Shown in pieces: positions 32,411 through 40,939 of a DNA stretch of 64,000 nt (positions are counted from its first letter, which is position 1; the number at the start of each line of letters is the position of its first letter). Under the pieces are notes generated by a model. It was not told the DNA's origin, ran no database searches, and saw only the letters and a program-made list of their open reading frames with translations. The position numbers and the translations under genes were made by a program. The DNA is from Anaerolineales bacterium (GTDB taxonomy: Bacteria > Chloroflexota > Anaerolineae > Anaerolineales > Villigracilaceae): positions 62,001 through 126,000 of the forward strand of contig JACKAV010000011.1 of assembly GCA_020634895.1 (NCBI GenBank). The letters are read 5' to 3'.

Positions 32411-32444
32411 TAAAAGAAAAAGTAGGTCACGCTTATAGCGTGAC
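32411..32444 (-). terminator. Terminator of the patatin-esterase operon
   Basis: GTCACGCT / AGCGTGAC stem (32426-32433 and 32437-32444) with a 3-nt loop, followed on the minus strand by CTACTTTTTCTTTT. It lies just upstream of the L,D-transpeptidase start. Confidence 0.75.
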
Positions 32445-32516
32445 AGTCTACGAATATTTAATGCAATAAGCATACCTGCAAATAAAAACAGCGTCAACAG
32501 CGCGGTGAGAATAACA

Positions 32517-33176
32517 TTAAATTGAAAGGTAATTTTCCAGCGCGCGCAAACAAGTGGAGCTTAATTTGTGCCCCACTTCGTCTTCGCAATACGTGATCGA
32601 AGCACCAGCCTGCTCAAGCACTTCCATTGAAGCGCGCGCCCGGTCTATCGGCACCATTTCGTCCTGCGTGCCATGCGCCACAAAAATGCGCTTTCCTTCC
32701 AACACACGCTTATCGGCATACGCTTCCAAACCGGATGGAACAAAACCAGCCAGCACACCCATTTTGCGGACTCGCTCCGGATAAAGCATTCCCAATACGT
32801 TGACCATTGCCGCGCCTTGACTAAATCCAATCGCGTCGAACTGTTGCGCCTCGACCTCGACCGATGCTGAGTACTCGTCCACAAGGCGGATCAACGCCTC
32901 AGCGGAAGGCGCAAGCGTCTCGAGGCTGGGACGGCCAAACGTCGAGGGTTGAGGCGGACGCCAGGAGAATCCCTGAGGGTCGGCAGGGTGAGGCGCGCGC
33001 GGAGCGATAATCCAATAATCCGCTGGGAATTTTTTGGTGAAGACCCACATCGAGTTTTCATTTCCCGTCCAGCCGTGGATCATTAACAGCAGGCGGGGAT
33101 TTTCTGTTTCGGCAGGACGAATGCGGAGCGTCCAGCCGTTGAATTCAATTGTTTCAGTTGTCGTCTGAGTTTGCAC
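32517..33176 (-). CDS. Alpha/beta hydrolase (phospholipase/carboxylesterase family)
   Basis: 219 aa, GTG start. Serine hydrolase with nucleophile motif GFSQGAAM, Asp in GTQDEMVPID and His in DEVGHKLSSTC. LLMIHGWTGNENSMWVF near the N terminus supplies the oxyanion region. Closest in style to the small carboxylesterase/dienelactone-type group that acts on short esters or lysophospholipids. It overlaps the upstream small membrane protein gene by 23 bp, and that gene overlaps the patatin gene, so three genes form one operon with a lipid theme. Confidence 0.85.
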   Translation of the reverse strand: MQTQTTTETIEFNGWTLRIRPAETENPRLLLMIHGWTGNENSMWVFTKKFPADYWIIAPRAPHPADPQGFSWRPPQPSTFGRPSLETLAPSAEALIRLVDEYSASVEVEAQQFDAIGFSQGAAMVNVLGMLYPERVRKMGVLAGFVPSGLEAYADKRVLEGKRIFVAHGTQDEMVPIDRARASMEVLEQAGASITYCEDEVGHKLSSTCLRALENYLSI

Positions 33177-33387
33177 GTTTTACGATCCAATCCATTCCAA
33201 ATAATACGAGAAAAATCAAGCCGATGGGAATAAAAGCGCCGAGGATACAAAGGAAGCCGGTGACCGCCGCGCCAAAACCGTAGATGAGCCAGATCAATCC
33301 GAGACCAACGATGAAGAGCAGCAACACCGCGCCAATAATGACGCGCACGTTCGTGTCGCGCATATATTTTCGCAGGTCGCGGCTCAT
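33154..33387 (-). CDS. Small membrane protein (77 aa)
   Basis: ATG at 33387 is chosen because it overlaps the patatin stop by 4 bp (ATGA). The product has a basic start (MSRDLRKYMRDTNVR) and two hydrophobic segments (VIIGAVLLLFIVGLGLIWLI and AAVTGFLCILGAFIPIGLIF). No family was recognised. Its place between a patatin and an esterase suggests a link to membrane lipid metabolism, which is inference only. Confidence 0.72.
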   Translation of the reverse strand: MSRDLRKYMRDTNVRVIIGAVLLLFIVGLGLIWLIYGFGAAVTGFLCILGAFIPIGLIFLVLFGMDWIVKRANSDDN

Positions 33388-34265
33388 TGTCGAATTCCAA
33401 AAAGCTGTCTGTTCATTTGAGATAGCCAATTCGTCTCGCGCTTGAGTTGAGGCAGGACTTCTTCCAATGCCTGCTCGCCCAACTGCGCCACATCTTCAAC
33501 GGTCACCTGATCCAACAAACTGATCTCATGAACATCGGGGCGGACGATGATTTCGGGCTTGTCCACTTGAAGGCGCAGATAAGAAACATAGCGGCTGGAA
33601 ACGTCCACAGAGCGCAAGAAGATATCAAGGGACTGCGCGAGGGAAATCCTTGAGATGCGTTCTGCAATCGTGCGCGGAACGATGCTTGGGATGGGAAGGT
33701 TATATCCGCGCAAAGGTTTATCGATGGGGTCGTTCAAGACCACAGCAACCACCGGCAAGTGCGGAGACAACATCCGCGCGACGGATACTGGAACAGGGTT
33801 CAACACGCCGCCGTCGACCAATTCCCAGCCGTTGATCTTTTGCACAGGGAAAATTCCCGGCAGGGCAATGGTCGCAAGGACAGCGTCCGCCAGGCTGCCT
33901 TCGTCAAGGACGATCTCGGCGCCGGTATTGATCTCCACAGCCGTCACTGCGACGGGAATGCGCGTATCTTTGAATGTTTTATCACCAATGACTTTATCCA
34001 ATAAGTGACGTACACCCGCCAACCCAAGCAGGGATGGTCCGTCTTCCGGGGCGTGCCCATACAGGTCTTTTTGATTCACCGATTCGAAGATCGCTTGGAT
34101 TTCCTTTGGCGAATATCCAACAGCATAGAGGACTCCCACCAACCCGCCAAAGCTTGTGCCCGCCACAGAATGGATCTTGTATCCTTCTTTTTCCAGTCGG
34201 CGAAGTACGCCAATATGTGCGTTTCCTTTTGCTCCGCCGCCACCCAATGCAACTGTAATATCCAT
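33384..34265 (-). CDS. Patatin-like phospholipase (RssA-like)
   Basis: 293 aa from the ATG at 34265 (MDITVALGGGGAKG), preferred over 34283 because GAAAGG lies upstream and the fold starts there. Oxyanion loop ALGGGGAKGNAHIG, nucleophile Ser38 in AGTSFGG, and Asp151 in ELVDGGVLNPVP complete the Ser-Asp dyad. Patatins hydrolyse acyl esters of membrane lipids. First gene of a three-gene operon. Confidence 0.9.
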   Translation of the reverse strand: MDITVALGGGGAKGNAHIGVLRRLEKEGYKIHSVAGTSFGGLVGVLYAVGYSPKEIQAIFESVNQKDLYGHAPEDGPSLLGLAGVRHLLDKVIGDKTFKDTRIPVAVTAVEINTGAEIVLDEGSLADAVLATIALPGIFPVQKINGWELVDGGVLNPVPVSVARMLSPHLPVVAVVLNDPIDKPLRGYNLPIPSIVPRTIAERISRISLAQSLDIFLRSVDVSSRYVSYLRLQVDKPEIIVRPDVHEISLLDQVTVEDVAQLGEQALEEVLPQLKRETNWLSQMNRQLFGIRQ

Positions 34266-34386
34266 ATAATAAATGCCTTTCATTTAAACCAAATAAATAG
34301 ATAGGATGAGCGCGTGGGATTATACCTCTGCGCTATTTGGTTATCTCAAACGACGTCTTAGAAACTATCTGCTAAAGATTTTGGGG

Positions 34387-34403
34387 ACACGGACAACACG
34401 GAT
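34387..34403 (+). repeat. ACACGGAT repeat, copy in the 34284-34438 gap
   Basis: ACACGGACAACACGGAT, a tandem of two 8-bp words, differs by one base from 60952-60968. It is the only distinctive feature of this 150-bp spacer between divergent... same-strand genes; no promoter or terminator was convincing here. Confidence 0.55.
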
Positions 34404-34438
34404 ATCGCTGAGCTTAACGGAAAGACCAAAACTCACTC

Positions 34439-35461
34439 TTAGCTATCCGGGTCGCGGATCAACCAGACCGCCATGCCTGCCCCCACAAAAGCGGCGATGA
34501 TCAAAACGATGACCAACACCTTTGATGAAGATGTGCTGGAAGTAGTTTTCGCTTCTTCAGTCGGTTCAGATGTCGGCGTGGGCTGAACCGGCGTCAGCGT
34601 CGGCTCGGACGCGGTCAGTGGCACAGGCGTTTCTATGATCTTTTCGGTCGGTGTGACTTCCGGCGGCGCCGTCGCTGCCTGAGTCGCATTGGTCATGACA
34701 AGCAATTCCTGCCCCTGATAGACCGTGGAATATTCACCCAGACCATTCAAAGCCTGAATATTTTTAATCGTCGTTCCATAAGCAATGGCGATACTCCACA
34801 GAGACTGCCCGTACTGCACTTTATGATAGACCGTTCCGTCCGGGCGGGGCGTGCTCAACGTGACGGGAATCATATACTGGCTTACGCCGCTCGCCTCGCT
34901 TGCGCCAGAAGGGACACTCGTGAGCACAGTCGAAGCGGTATCCTGCTGTTGTCCGCTACTGGTGGTGGCGGCAGTATCAACCACGTAGTAATACGAATCG
35001 CCCGATTGAGAAACACCCGCGCCAATATGAGTGAAGTTCCCTGAAAGCATCGTGTTCATATGCTGGGAATCCTGCCAGCCAGCAGGGACTCCATCCCAAA
35101 CCAATGTTCCGTAGGTGCTTAAAATATTTTCCGAACGAAAACCGCCAAGAGACAGGTCACCTGCCAACGGAAAACCAAGCGAAATCAACTGTTGAGTATA
35201 TGTCACGCCGCCCGCGCGGGAATGTGTCACGTTACCGGTTGCCGCCATATAATCCGCTTGAGATTGGGCAGTCTGCATGAGAATAGGATGCGTTGGCAAA
35301 GGAGCCAATCCATATGAAAGGCGCAGACTATTAACTGCGTCAATCAACTGCGAAGCAGAGGTGATGTCTGCTTGGGGGCGCGCAGAGACGGTCTCTTTCG
35401 GATGCAAACTCAACAGAAAAAGCGCCGCAATTACGACAGTTACCGCAAAATATTTCTTCAT
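34439..35461 (-). CDS. CAP-domain protein with LysM and C-terminal anchor
   Basis: 340 aa. Signal peptide, CAP/SCP domain at about 38-165 (LIDAVNSLRLSYGLAPLPTH, AQSQADYMAATGNVTHS, SENILSTYGT, WQDSQHMNTMLSGNFTHIGA), LysM domain at about 212-256 (HKVQYGQSLWSIAIAYGTTI, LNGLGEYSTVYQGQELLV), a Thr/Pro/Glu-rich linker and a C-terminal membrane helix (VLVIVLIIAAFVGAGMAVWL) followed by a charged tail. LysM should bind peptidoglycan; bacterial CAP proteins are extracellular and of uncertain activity. It overlaps the aminotransferase stop by 4 bp. Confidence 0.88.
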   Translation of the reverse strand: MKKYFAVTVVIAALFLLSLHPKETVSARPQADITSASQLIDAVNSLRLSYGLAPLPTHPILMQTAQSQADYMAATGNVTHSRAGGVTYTQQLISLGFPLAGDLSLGGFRSENILSTYGTLVWDGVPAGWQDSQHMNTMLSGNFTHIGAGVSQSGDSYYYVVDTAATTSSGQQQDTASTVLTSVPSGASEASGVSQYMIPVTLSTPRPDGTVYHKVQYGQSLWSIAIAYGTTIKNIQALNGLGEYSTVYQGQELLVMTNATQAATAPPEVTPTEKIIETPVPLTASEPTLTPVQPTPTSEPTEEAKTTSSTSSSKVLVIVLIIAAFVGAGMAVWLIRDPDS

Positions 35462-36603
35462 AACTTCAATAGTTCTTTCAACGCGAACAAAAGCCTATCC
35501 ATATCGCGGCGGGAATTATATCCCTGCACCGACAGGCGGATCAGCTTATGATTATTCCATTCAACAAGGGGTATCTCGATATGGTAACCATTTATCAAAC
35601 GCGATTTCAGCGTGACGAGATCAGAATCCGCTGGCAGAGTGGCAACGATCATTTGGGCGAACCAATTCTCAGGGTCAGGATGAAGCGGATCGAGTCCGGT
35701 CAGATCATGGATGCGCTTCCAAGTATCCATTGCCAATTGATGACACGCGCCTCGGACCTTCGCCCAGTCCTGCTCCTGTTGAAATTGAATCGCCTTCGGG
35801 ACGGTTAAGAACGCGGCGATGTCACGCGTGCCCCACCACTGATGATGATCGATAAAAACGGAATCACCCGGCTTCTCAGACTCATATCCCCAGGATATAA
35901 CCAACGGCTTAAGCAAAGATTGAACCTCGGGACGGGCGTACATAAAACCAGCGCCCTTTGGAGCGCAAAGCCACTTATGTAGATTCCCGCAATAGAAATC
36001 CGCGCCAAGCGAATCGAGACTCAACGGCAATTGCCCGGGGACATGCGCGCCGTCGATGATCGTAATGATGCCTTTCTCCCGCGCATGATCGATGATCTTT
36101 TTTACCGGAAATATCGTCGCCGTTGGCGATGTAATATGGCTAAGAAAAATAACGCGCGTCTTTGATGTTACACCCTGCAAAAACGAATCGACAAACTCAT
36201 CTGGAGAATTCAAAGAAACGGGCTGATTGATGTACGTGAAGCCGCGCTCTTTGGAATAGAAACGCCAGGTACGGTCAAGCGCGCCGTATTCGTGATTGGA
36301 AGTCAGCACTTCATCACCCTGCCCCAGTTCCAATGAACGCGCGATGATATTCAACCCGATGGTCGCGTTTTGTACATAGACCAGATTCTTTGAGTCAGTA
36401 CCGAGGTACTCACCCAAAGCCTCCCGCGCGGAGCGCATCAAGTCTTCAAAACGGACACCCAAAAAATCAACGGGCTGTCGTTCCAACTCCCTTTGCCAGC
36501 GCTGATATTCGCGGAAGACAGGTTTTGGCGTCGCGCCAAAGGAACCATGATTAAGAAACGTTACAGACGTATCGAGCAGAAATTGTTTTTTGAGATTGAA
36601 CAT
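35458..36603 (-). CDS. Class V aminotransferase (isopenicillin-N-epimerase-like)
   Basis: 381 aa, PLP fold type I. FLNHGSFGATPKPVFREYQR at the N terminus and LERQPVDFLGVRFEDLM are typical of the isopenicillin N epimerase-like/CefD subgroup; IIDGAHVPGQLPLSLDSLGA carries the PLP-pyridine Asp, and CGNLHKWLCAPKGAGFMYA the Schiff-base Lys. Substrate unknown: these enzymes act as epimerases, cysteine lyases or desulfurases. A TATAAT box ends 6 nt before the ATG, so it is leaderless. It lies just downstream of the lipoate block; a role as sulfur donor is possible but unsupported. Confidence 0.85.
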   Translation of the reverse strand: MFNLKKQFLLDTSVTFLNHGSFGATPKPVFREYQRWQRELERQPVDFLGVRFEDLMRSAREALGEYLGTDSKNLVYVQNATIGLNIIARSLELGQGDEVLTSNHEYGALDRTWRFYSKERGFTYINQPVSLNSPDEFVDSFLQGVTSKTRVIFLSHITSPTATIFPVKKIIDHAREKGIITIIDGAHVPGQLPLSLDSLGADFYCGNLHKWLCAPKGAGFMYARPEVQSLLKPLVISWGYESEKPGDSVFIDHHQWWGTRDIAAFLTVPKAIQFQQEQDWAKVRGACHQLAMDTWKRIHDLTGLDPLHPDPENWFAQMIVATLPADSDLVTLKSRLINGYHIEIPLVEWNNHKLIRLSVQGYNSRRDMDRLLFALKELLKL

Positions 36604-36609
36604 ACAGAA

Positions 36610-36615
36610 ATTATA
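36610..36615 (-). promoter_or_regulatory. Leaderless -10 box of the class V aminotransferase gene
   Basis: Perfect TATAAT on the minus strand, 6 nt before the ATG at 36603. The gene therefore has its own start although it follows the lipoate block by only 44 bp. Confidence 0.65.
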
Positions 36616-36647
36616 CGGGAATTCCGCTTCCCCCTAAAAAGACGCGA

Positions 36648-37631
36648 TCAAATCTCGGTCAATTTTTCCTGCCAATCTTTGAAGGCAACGCCGCGCAAAA
36701 TTTGCTCAACAGATTTCCAATCGCGCTCCGGCGCGGATTCCAGAACCGCCTCCTGAATAATTTCTTCAGAAAGCCAGAACGTTCCACGCACATGAAACCC
36801 GTTCACGTCCGCTTCGGTGTATCGAATAAAGGCTCTTGCCGAGATCTTCAAATTGCGCATCGGTTCCGAATTGACATCGGATTTATGCAGGTCAAGATAT
36901 TCAGACGAAGCGAGTTCCTTCGCCTCCTCTTCAGCCGCCTGCCATTCTTCATCAGTCAGCGTGCCGGGCTGAATTTCACGCTTCATGGATTTGGCAAAGT
37001 CTTCGATCAACATCGTCTCCACCTGTTCCATCGAAACATTCGGCATCAGATCCTTCATCGTCACAACGCGCTGATGCAGTGCCTTCTGCGCCAATGACCG
37101 AAATGCCGTGTTCGGAGCCTGCCAAACCGCAGTCATCGCTTCATAATCGAAATCAAATAAAACGTTTCCAACAACAATAGCAGCATCTTCGATGCGTCCA
37201 CCGCCTGTGCCTGCGATGCGTTTGCCGTCCACCTCGATCTCGTTCGTCTCACGCAGCTCTCCATTCAGCCCAATCCGCTTCAACGTGTTTACAGGTCCTG
37301 CCAAGGCAAACGAATAAATGTCTCTAAGCATCACAGGCATATGCGTATGATGAAAAATACATTGATAAAAAATCTGATTGCCATCCAAATAGGTCGCACC
37401 ACCGCCTAATCGACGGCGATAGACGGGCAGTCCGCGCCGCGCACATTCAGCGGGGTCGAAGATGCTCTCAAAAACCTGATGATAGCCAAGGCACAAGTAC
37501 GGTTCGTTCGGTCGGCACAGCACGATCGTGTCGGGCTGGTTTTCATCCATCCGCTCGCCAAGAGCATGATAGATCGCCTGTGTCTGCCACGGCGGGACAG
37601 CGCCGAGATTAATTAATCGGATTGGATTCAT
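36648..37631 (-). CDS. Lipoate-protein ligase A family protein, copy 1
   Basis: 327 aa. BPL/LplA fold: CRPNEPYLCLGYHQVFESIF, YRRRLGGGATYLDGNQIFYQ (the RRxxGGGxxY ligand loop), EIEVDGKRIAGTGGGRIEDA with the catalytic Lys and AIVVGNVLFDFD. A C-terminal LplB-like accessory part follows (about 245-327). Ligases of this type adenylate lipoate or octanoate and attach it to a carrier Lys. It closes a block with two radical SAM proteins, a second ligase and a GcvH-like carrier. A TAAACT box ends 6 nt before the ATG, without a ribosome-binding site. Confidence 0.88.
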   Translation of the reverse strand: MNPIRLINLGAVPPWQTQAIYHALGERMDENQPDTIVLCRPNEPYLCLGYHQVFESIFDPAECARRGLPVYRRRLGGGATYLDGNQIFYQCIFHHTHMPVMLRDIYSFALAGPVNTLKRIGLNGELRETNEIEVDGKRIAGTGGGRIEDAAIVVGNVLFDFDYEAMTAVWQAPNTAFRSLAQKALHQRVVTMKDLMPNVSMEQVETMLIEDFAKSMKREIQPGTLTDEEWQAAEEEAKELASSEYLDLHKSDVNSEPMRNLKISARAFIRYTEADVNGFHVRGTFWLSEEIIQEAVLESAPERDWKSVEQILRGVAFKDWQEKLTEI

Positions 37632-37637
37632 AAGGAT

Positions 37638-37643
37638 AGTTTA
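37638..37643 (-). promoter_or_regulatory. Leaderless -10 box of lipoate ligase copy 1
   Basis: TAAACT on the minus strand, 6 nt before the ATG at 37631. A TGCGCCG / CGGCGCA hairpin (37644-37650 and 37664-37670) sits between it and the stop of the upstream radical SAM gene and may end part of the upstream transcripts. Confidence 0.5.
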
Positions 37644-37704
37644 TGCGCCGCATCAAGCCGACACGGCGCATTCAAACGCCTCAAACTAAAACTTGAGCCT
37701 GCCG

Positions 37705-38811
37705 CTACGCAGCAAGGCTTGTCTTCGCCCAGACATCATCCAAGCGCATCTGCTCGCGGATAATCGCCACATCTTCAGCGTTGGGTCGGAACGGATAGTC
37801 GCGGTATTCCTCGCCAGGGCGGTAGGATCCGTACGGACGGTTGCACGCCATCACACCATGACGGTCCGGACAGCCATTGGTCATAAAGGGCAGACCAGAG
37901 TCAATTGCTTCATTGACCATCTCCTCCGGTGCGTTGAGGCGGGCGAGATTCCCTGCATCGTCATACGCAATCGCAGCGGGAGACAACTCACAATTCTCGA
38001 TCAGATATTTCACCAATTGCACGCGGCGATGACGGTGAATGGGCTGACGCGGCAAGTCCTGAGTGGCAGTGCCGGGTTCGGGATTGAACGAAAAAAGATA
38101 CCCAGCGATCTGTTCGTCACGAAGTTGGAAGAACAGGTTGAACAGGTCACGGTCCGTTTCGCCCAAACCGACAATGATATGACAGTTGACATTCATCGGT
38201 CCGAACAGTTCACGCGCCTTGCGGATGATCGTCCAGTGGTAATCCCATTTGTGAGGACCACGTGTCTTCTTGCCGCGCGCTTCATCAAATATTTCTTCAG
38301 TCGCGCCGTCAAGCCCGATGCCGATGATATCAACTCCTGCATCGCGGATTTCCAGTAATTTTTCTTCGTTCAACAACGTGGCGCTGACCAACGCTGCAAT
38401 CGGAACCTGCGGCGCTTTTTCATGCACACGACGGATGGTATCCATCATATCTGCATTGGCGCGATGATCCTGAACCTGAGAGACGCACACACGTCCCACT
38501 TCGTGCTTTATCTCACGCTCGGCGATCTTCTCTGCGATCAAGTCAGTGGAATAGAGCGGCCAGCCCACACGGATGAAAGTATTATCTTCCGGCAGACCGG
38601 GGCGTTCGCGTGCCAGTCCGCAGTAGGTGCAATTGGCATAACAACCTTCGGGGTAATTTTGAAGAAGGTTGATGCAGTCACATGTTGCGCGGTGGATGCG
38701 TCCCGGTTTCAAACCGAGTTCGATCGCCGCCGCCATGCTAATGCGGACGTAATCCGGGCTGATCTGAAAATGTTCAGCTTGTTCACTTGCTGGAATGGTT
38801 ACTTTTGCCAT
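37705..38811 (-). CDS. Radical SAM protein, LipS1/LipS2-type lipoyl synthase component (A)
   Basis: 368 aa. ATG at 38811 is chosen for its AGAGGAT ribosome-binding site. Radical SAM cluster ligands are Cys57, Cys61 and Cys64 (GCYANCTYC, CX3CX2C); further Cys at 44 and 46 (ATCDCINLL) and near the C terminus (NGCPDRHGVMACNRPYG) could hold an auxiliary Fe-S cluster that donates sulfur. General annotation would be biotin-synthase-like. Location between two lipoate ligases and beside a second radical SAM protein fits the two-protein lipoyl synthase LipS1/LipS2 known from Thermococcus and some bacteria. Which of the two it is cannot be fixed by eye. Confidence 0.78.
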   Translation of the reverse strand: MAKVTIPASEQAEHFQISPDYVRISMAAAIELGLKPGRIHRATCDCINLLQNYPEGCYANCTYCGLARERPGLPEDNTFIRVGWPLYSTDLIAEKIAEREIKHEVGRVCVSQVQDHRANADMMDTIRRVHEKAPQVPIAALVSATLLNEEKLLEIRDAGVDIIGIGLDGATEEIFDEARGKKTRGPHKWDYHWTIIRKARELFGPMNVNCHIIVGLGETDRDLFNLFFQLRDEQIAGYLFSFNPEPGTATQDLPRQPIHRHRRVQLVKYLIENCELSPAAIAYDDAGNLARLNAPEEMVNEAIDSGLPFMTNGCPDRHGVMACNRPYGSYRPGEEYRDYPFRPNAEDVAIIREQMRLDDVWAKTSLAA

Positions 38812-38868
38812 AATGTTATCCTCTGAAATTCGGAAATACAAAAGCAGAACTTTTGCGTTCCATTTTTA

Positions 38869-39828
38869 TTACCAAGTCACCCCGCAGCAGGCATTGACGA
38901 ATTGCGGCTGCAATCCCACCTGTCGGGCGTAATCAACAATTCCGTTGGCAGGGAAGGCAATCCCGTTCAAGCCAGCCTTCACCGCCAGCCGGTCAATCTC
39001 AACTTTCATTTCACCCATCGGGCGGGCGCAGCCCAGCATCACAGGCGTGGACGGAAGCGCCCTACGCGTCCTCTCGAAGAAAGCGCCGATCTCTTCCAAC
39101 GAAGGCGGTATAACATTTGACATCGCTGTCTTCGACATGGACATCAACACCACCAACGCCAATAATTTCGGCGGATGACGGACGATCATTTCAAGCGCAC
39201 GCTCTTCACCGAGCATTTTTCCGTAATGCAAGCCGAGGACGATATGCGGCACCATCGGAACCTTGTACTTTTCCAGCCACGACAGGGCATCTTCGTAATC
39301 TTCGGGGTCGGCGTCGAGATGATATACCTCGCGGATCGTATCGCGGTGACCGATGATATCGATCATCGCCCCGTCGACGTCCGCTTCGCCGAGTGCGGCA
39401 CAGGTTTCTTCGTCGGGCAAGCCCACATGCACACGGACAGCCATCCCCAATTCCTTGCGCACGCGTTTGATATCTTCGATATGTGGCAAAAGTGGAACAC
39501 GTCCCTGCAAGTCACTGCCGCCGGAGAGAAGAACTCCGCGCGTGCCATTTTCCGAAAGCGATTCGCACAGGTCGAACAAAGAACCGTCGAAGCGGCGCAG
39601 ATCGGTCATGCCGCGCAGAACCTTGGTATTGCAATGTTCACATTTCAGCGCGCAAGTTGTCCCTGTGATGCTGACTGAGACGAATTCTTCCACAATGGTT
39701 TTGTTATCGAGTTCGTCCGTCTTGTAACCGCGAAAGCCCGGCGTATGAAAGACCATCTCGGCGGGAAAATTCTTCTGCCGAATTGCCTGACATTCTGTGG
39801 AAATCTGCGGCACGCTCAAAACGGACAT
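38869..39828 (-). CDS. Radical SAM protein, LipS1/LipS2-type lipoyl synthase component (B)
   Basis: 319 aa. ATG at 39828 follows the ligase stop by one base and has GGAG 8 nt upstream. Radical SAM motif TTCALKCEHC gives Cys59, Cys63, Cys66; GVLLSGGSDLQGRVPL fits the SAM-binding GGE-like segment. A C-terminal Cys pair (NACCGVTW) and Cys in MLGCARPMGE may bind a second cluster. The protein differs clearly from classic LipA. Together with component A it probably inserts the two sulfur atoms into octanoyl-carrier. Coupled to lipoate ligase copy 2. Confidence 0.78.
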   Translation of the reverse strand: MSVLSVPQISTECQAIRQKNFPAEMVFHTPGFRGYKTDELDNKTIVEEFVSVSITGTTCALKCEHCNTKVLRGMTDLRRFDGSLFDLCESLSENGTRGVLLSGGSDLQGRVPLLPHIEDIKRVRKELGMAVRVHVGLPDEETCAALGEADVDGAMIDIIGHRDTIREVYHLDADPEDYEDALSWLEKYKVPMVPHIVLGLHYGKMLGEERALEMIVRHPPKLLALVVLMSMSKTAMSNVIPPSLEEIGAFFERTRRALPSTPVMLGCARPMGEMKVEIDRLAVKAGLNGIAFPANGIVDYARQVGLQPQFVNACCGVTW

Positions 39829-39829
39829 G

Positions 39830-40939
39830 CTACGCTCCGGGCTGCCCATAGGGATTCGCTTCGGGTTGAGATTCCACTACTTCGGCATTTGCAACCGCTT
39901 TCATCACCGTATCGCGAATGGCATCGAATGGAAGTCCATTGAAATCCTTTTCGCGTTTCTTGTAGACGCGCTCCAATGTCGCTGTGACCTTATCCGCCTG
40001 ACTGGTATGCCAGCGCATGGAAGATTCCATTTCGGCAACAGCGGATTCTTCCGCGAAGAAATCGCCGCCGATGTAAACGGCTTTGAGGGTTTGCCCAGCC
40101 AATGCCACACGGATATCAAGCAAGCCAACGGGAGTCTTGAATTTCGCGCCGCCGAATTTGTCTTCAACGGTCGATGTCTGATAGATCCATTCGTCGCTGA
40201 GATATTTCTCTTTTTCGACCTTTGCAATCGCTTCCAGCTCGGCATCCGTATAGGTTTCAGGAACCAGCTTCACGTTAAGAGCCGAGGCGTAGTTCCGCGC
40301 GATTGCCTGGCGGACCTCATCCACTGAAATGTCACGACCAAGTTCACCGCGCACATTCGTCAATCTCTCGCTGATGGCAGCGACTTGCTTGTCGGAAATT
40401 TTTTCAAGCGGCGTGTTCAAGACTTGCAGCATCAACTTAATATCCAAGTCCACAAGCGTGCTGGCGTGGAAAAGGATGCTGCCCGAATGTGCGCGGTGAA
40501 TCCCTGTGCCGACGATCTTCCTGCCATTGACGAGGATATCGTTCTTGTTATAGAACTGCGCGTTGACGCCAAGTTCGTTCAAGCCTTTGATGATGCCGTC
40601 TGAAAGAGTGAGCATCAGCTCGCGTGCGCGGCTGTACGTATCCTCCGCCTGACCGGGAAGCATGAGCGCCAACCCAAGCTGACCATCACCCATGATGATG
40701 GCACCGCCGCCAGTGGGGCGACGGTTGACAGTGATATTGTTCTCTTTGCAGAAATCGAGGCGCAGTTCGTTTTGAATGTTCTGAAAGCGACCAACCAGCC
40801 CGCAGTGGGATTTATAAGTATAGAGCCGTAACGTGGGGACAGACTCGCCCGTGCCGACGCGCTCGCCGATAACTTCGTCCGCGCTCAGCCCAAAAGAGGC
40901 GGTGACGTTATCCTGTGTAATTAATCGAATCTCGTCCAT
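39830..40939 (-). CDS. Lipoate-protein ligase family protein, copy 2
   Basis: 369 aa. LplA fold: TLRLYTYKSHCGLVGRFQNI, VNRRPTGGGAIIMGDGQLGL (ligand loop), DILVNGRKIVGTGIHRAHSG with the catalytic Lys, and a C-terminal accessory domain (KFGGAKFKTPVGLLDIRVAL, VYIGGDFFAEESAVAEME) of the LplB kind. Longer than copy 1 and not a close duplicate. Its ATG shares one base with the carrier gene stop, so carrier and ligase are co-translated. In LipS1/LipS2 systems a dedicated ligase loads the carrier before or after sulfur insertion; which step each copy serves is not visible. Confidence 0.87.
   Translation of the reverse strand: MDEIRLITQDNVTASFGLSADEVIGERVGTGESVPTLRLYTYKSHCGLVGRFQNIQNELRLDFCKENNITVNRRPTGGGAIIMGDGQLGLALMLPGQAEDTYSRARELMLTLSDGIIKGLNELGVNAQFYNKNDILVNGRKIVGTGIHRAHSGSILFHASTLVDLDIKLMLQVLNTPLEKISDKQVAAISERLTNVRGELGRDISVDEVRQAIARNYASALNVKLVPETYTDAELEAIAKVEKEKYLSDEWIYQTSTVEDKFGGAKFKTPVGLLDIRVALAGQTLKAVYIGGDFFAEESAVAEMESSMRWHTSQADKVTATLERVYKKREKDFNGLPFDAIRDTVMKAVANAEVVESQPEANPYGQPGA

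Noticed and set aside
31275..32438. 387-codon plus-strand open frame
   Set aside because: It lies antisense to the L,D-transpeptidase, which has a Tat signal and an intact YkuD active site; the antisense product has no domain pattern.
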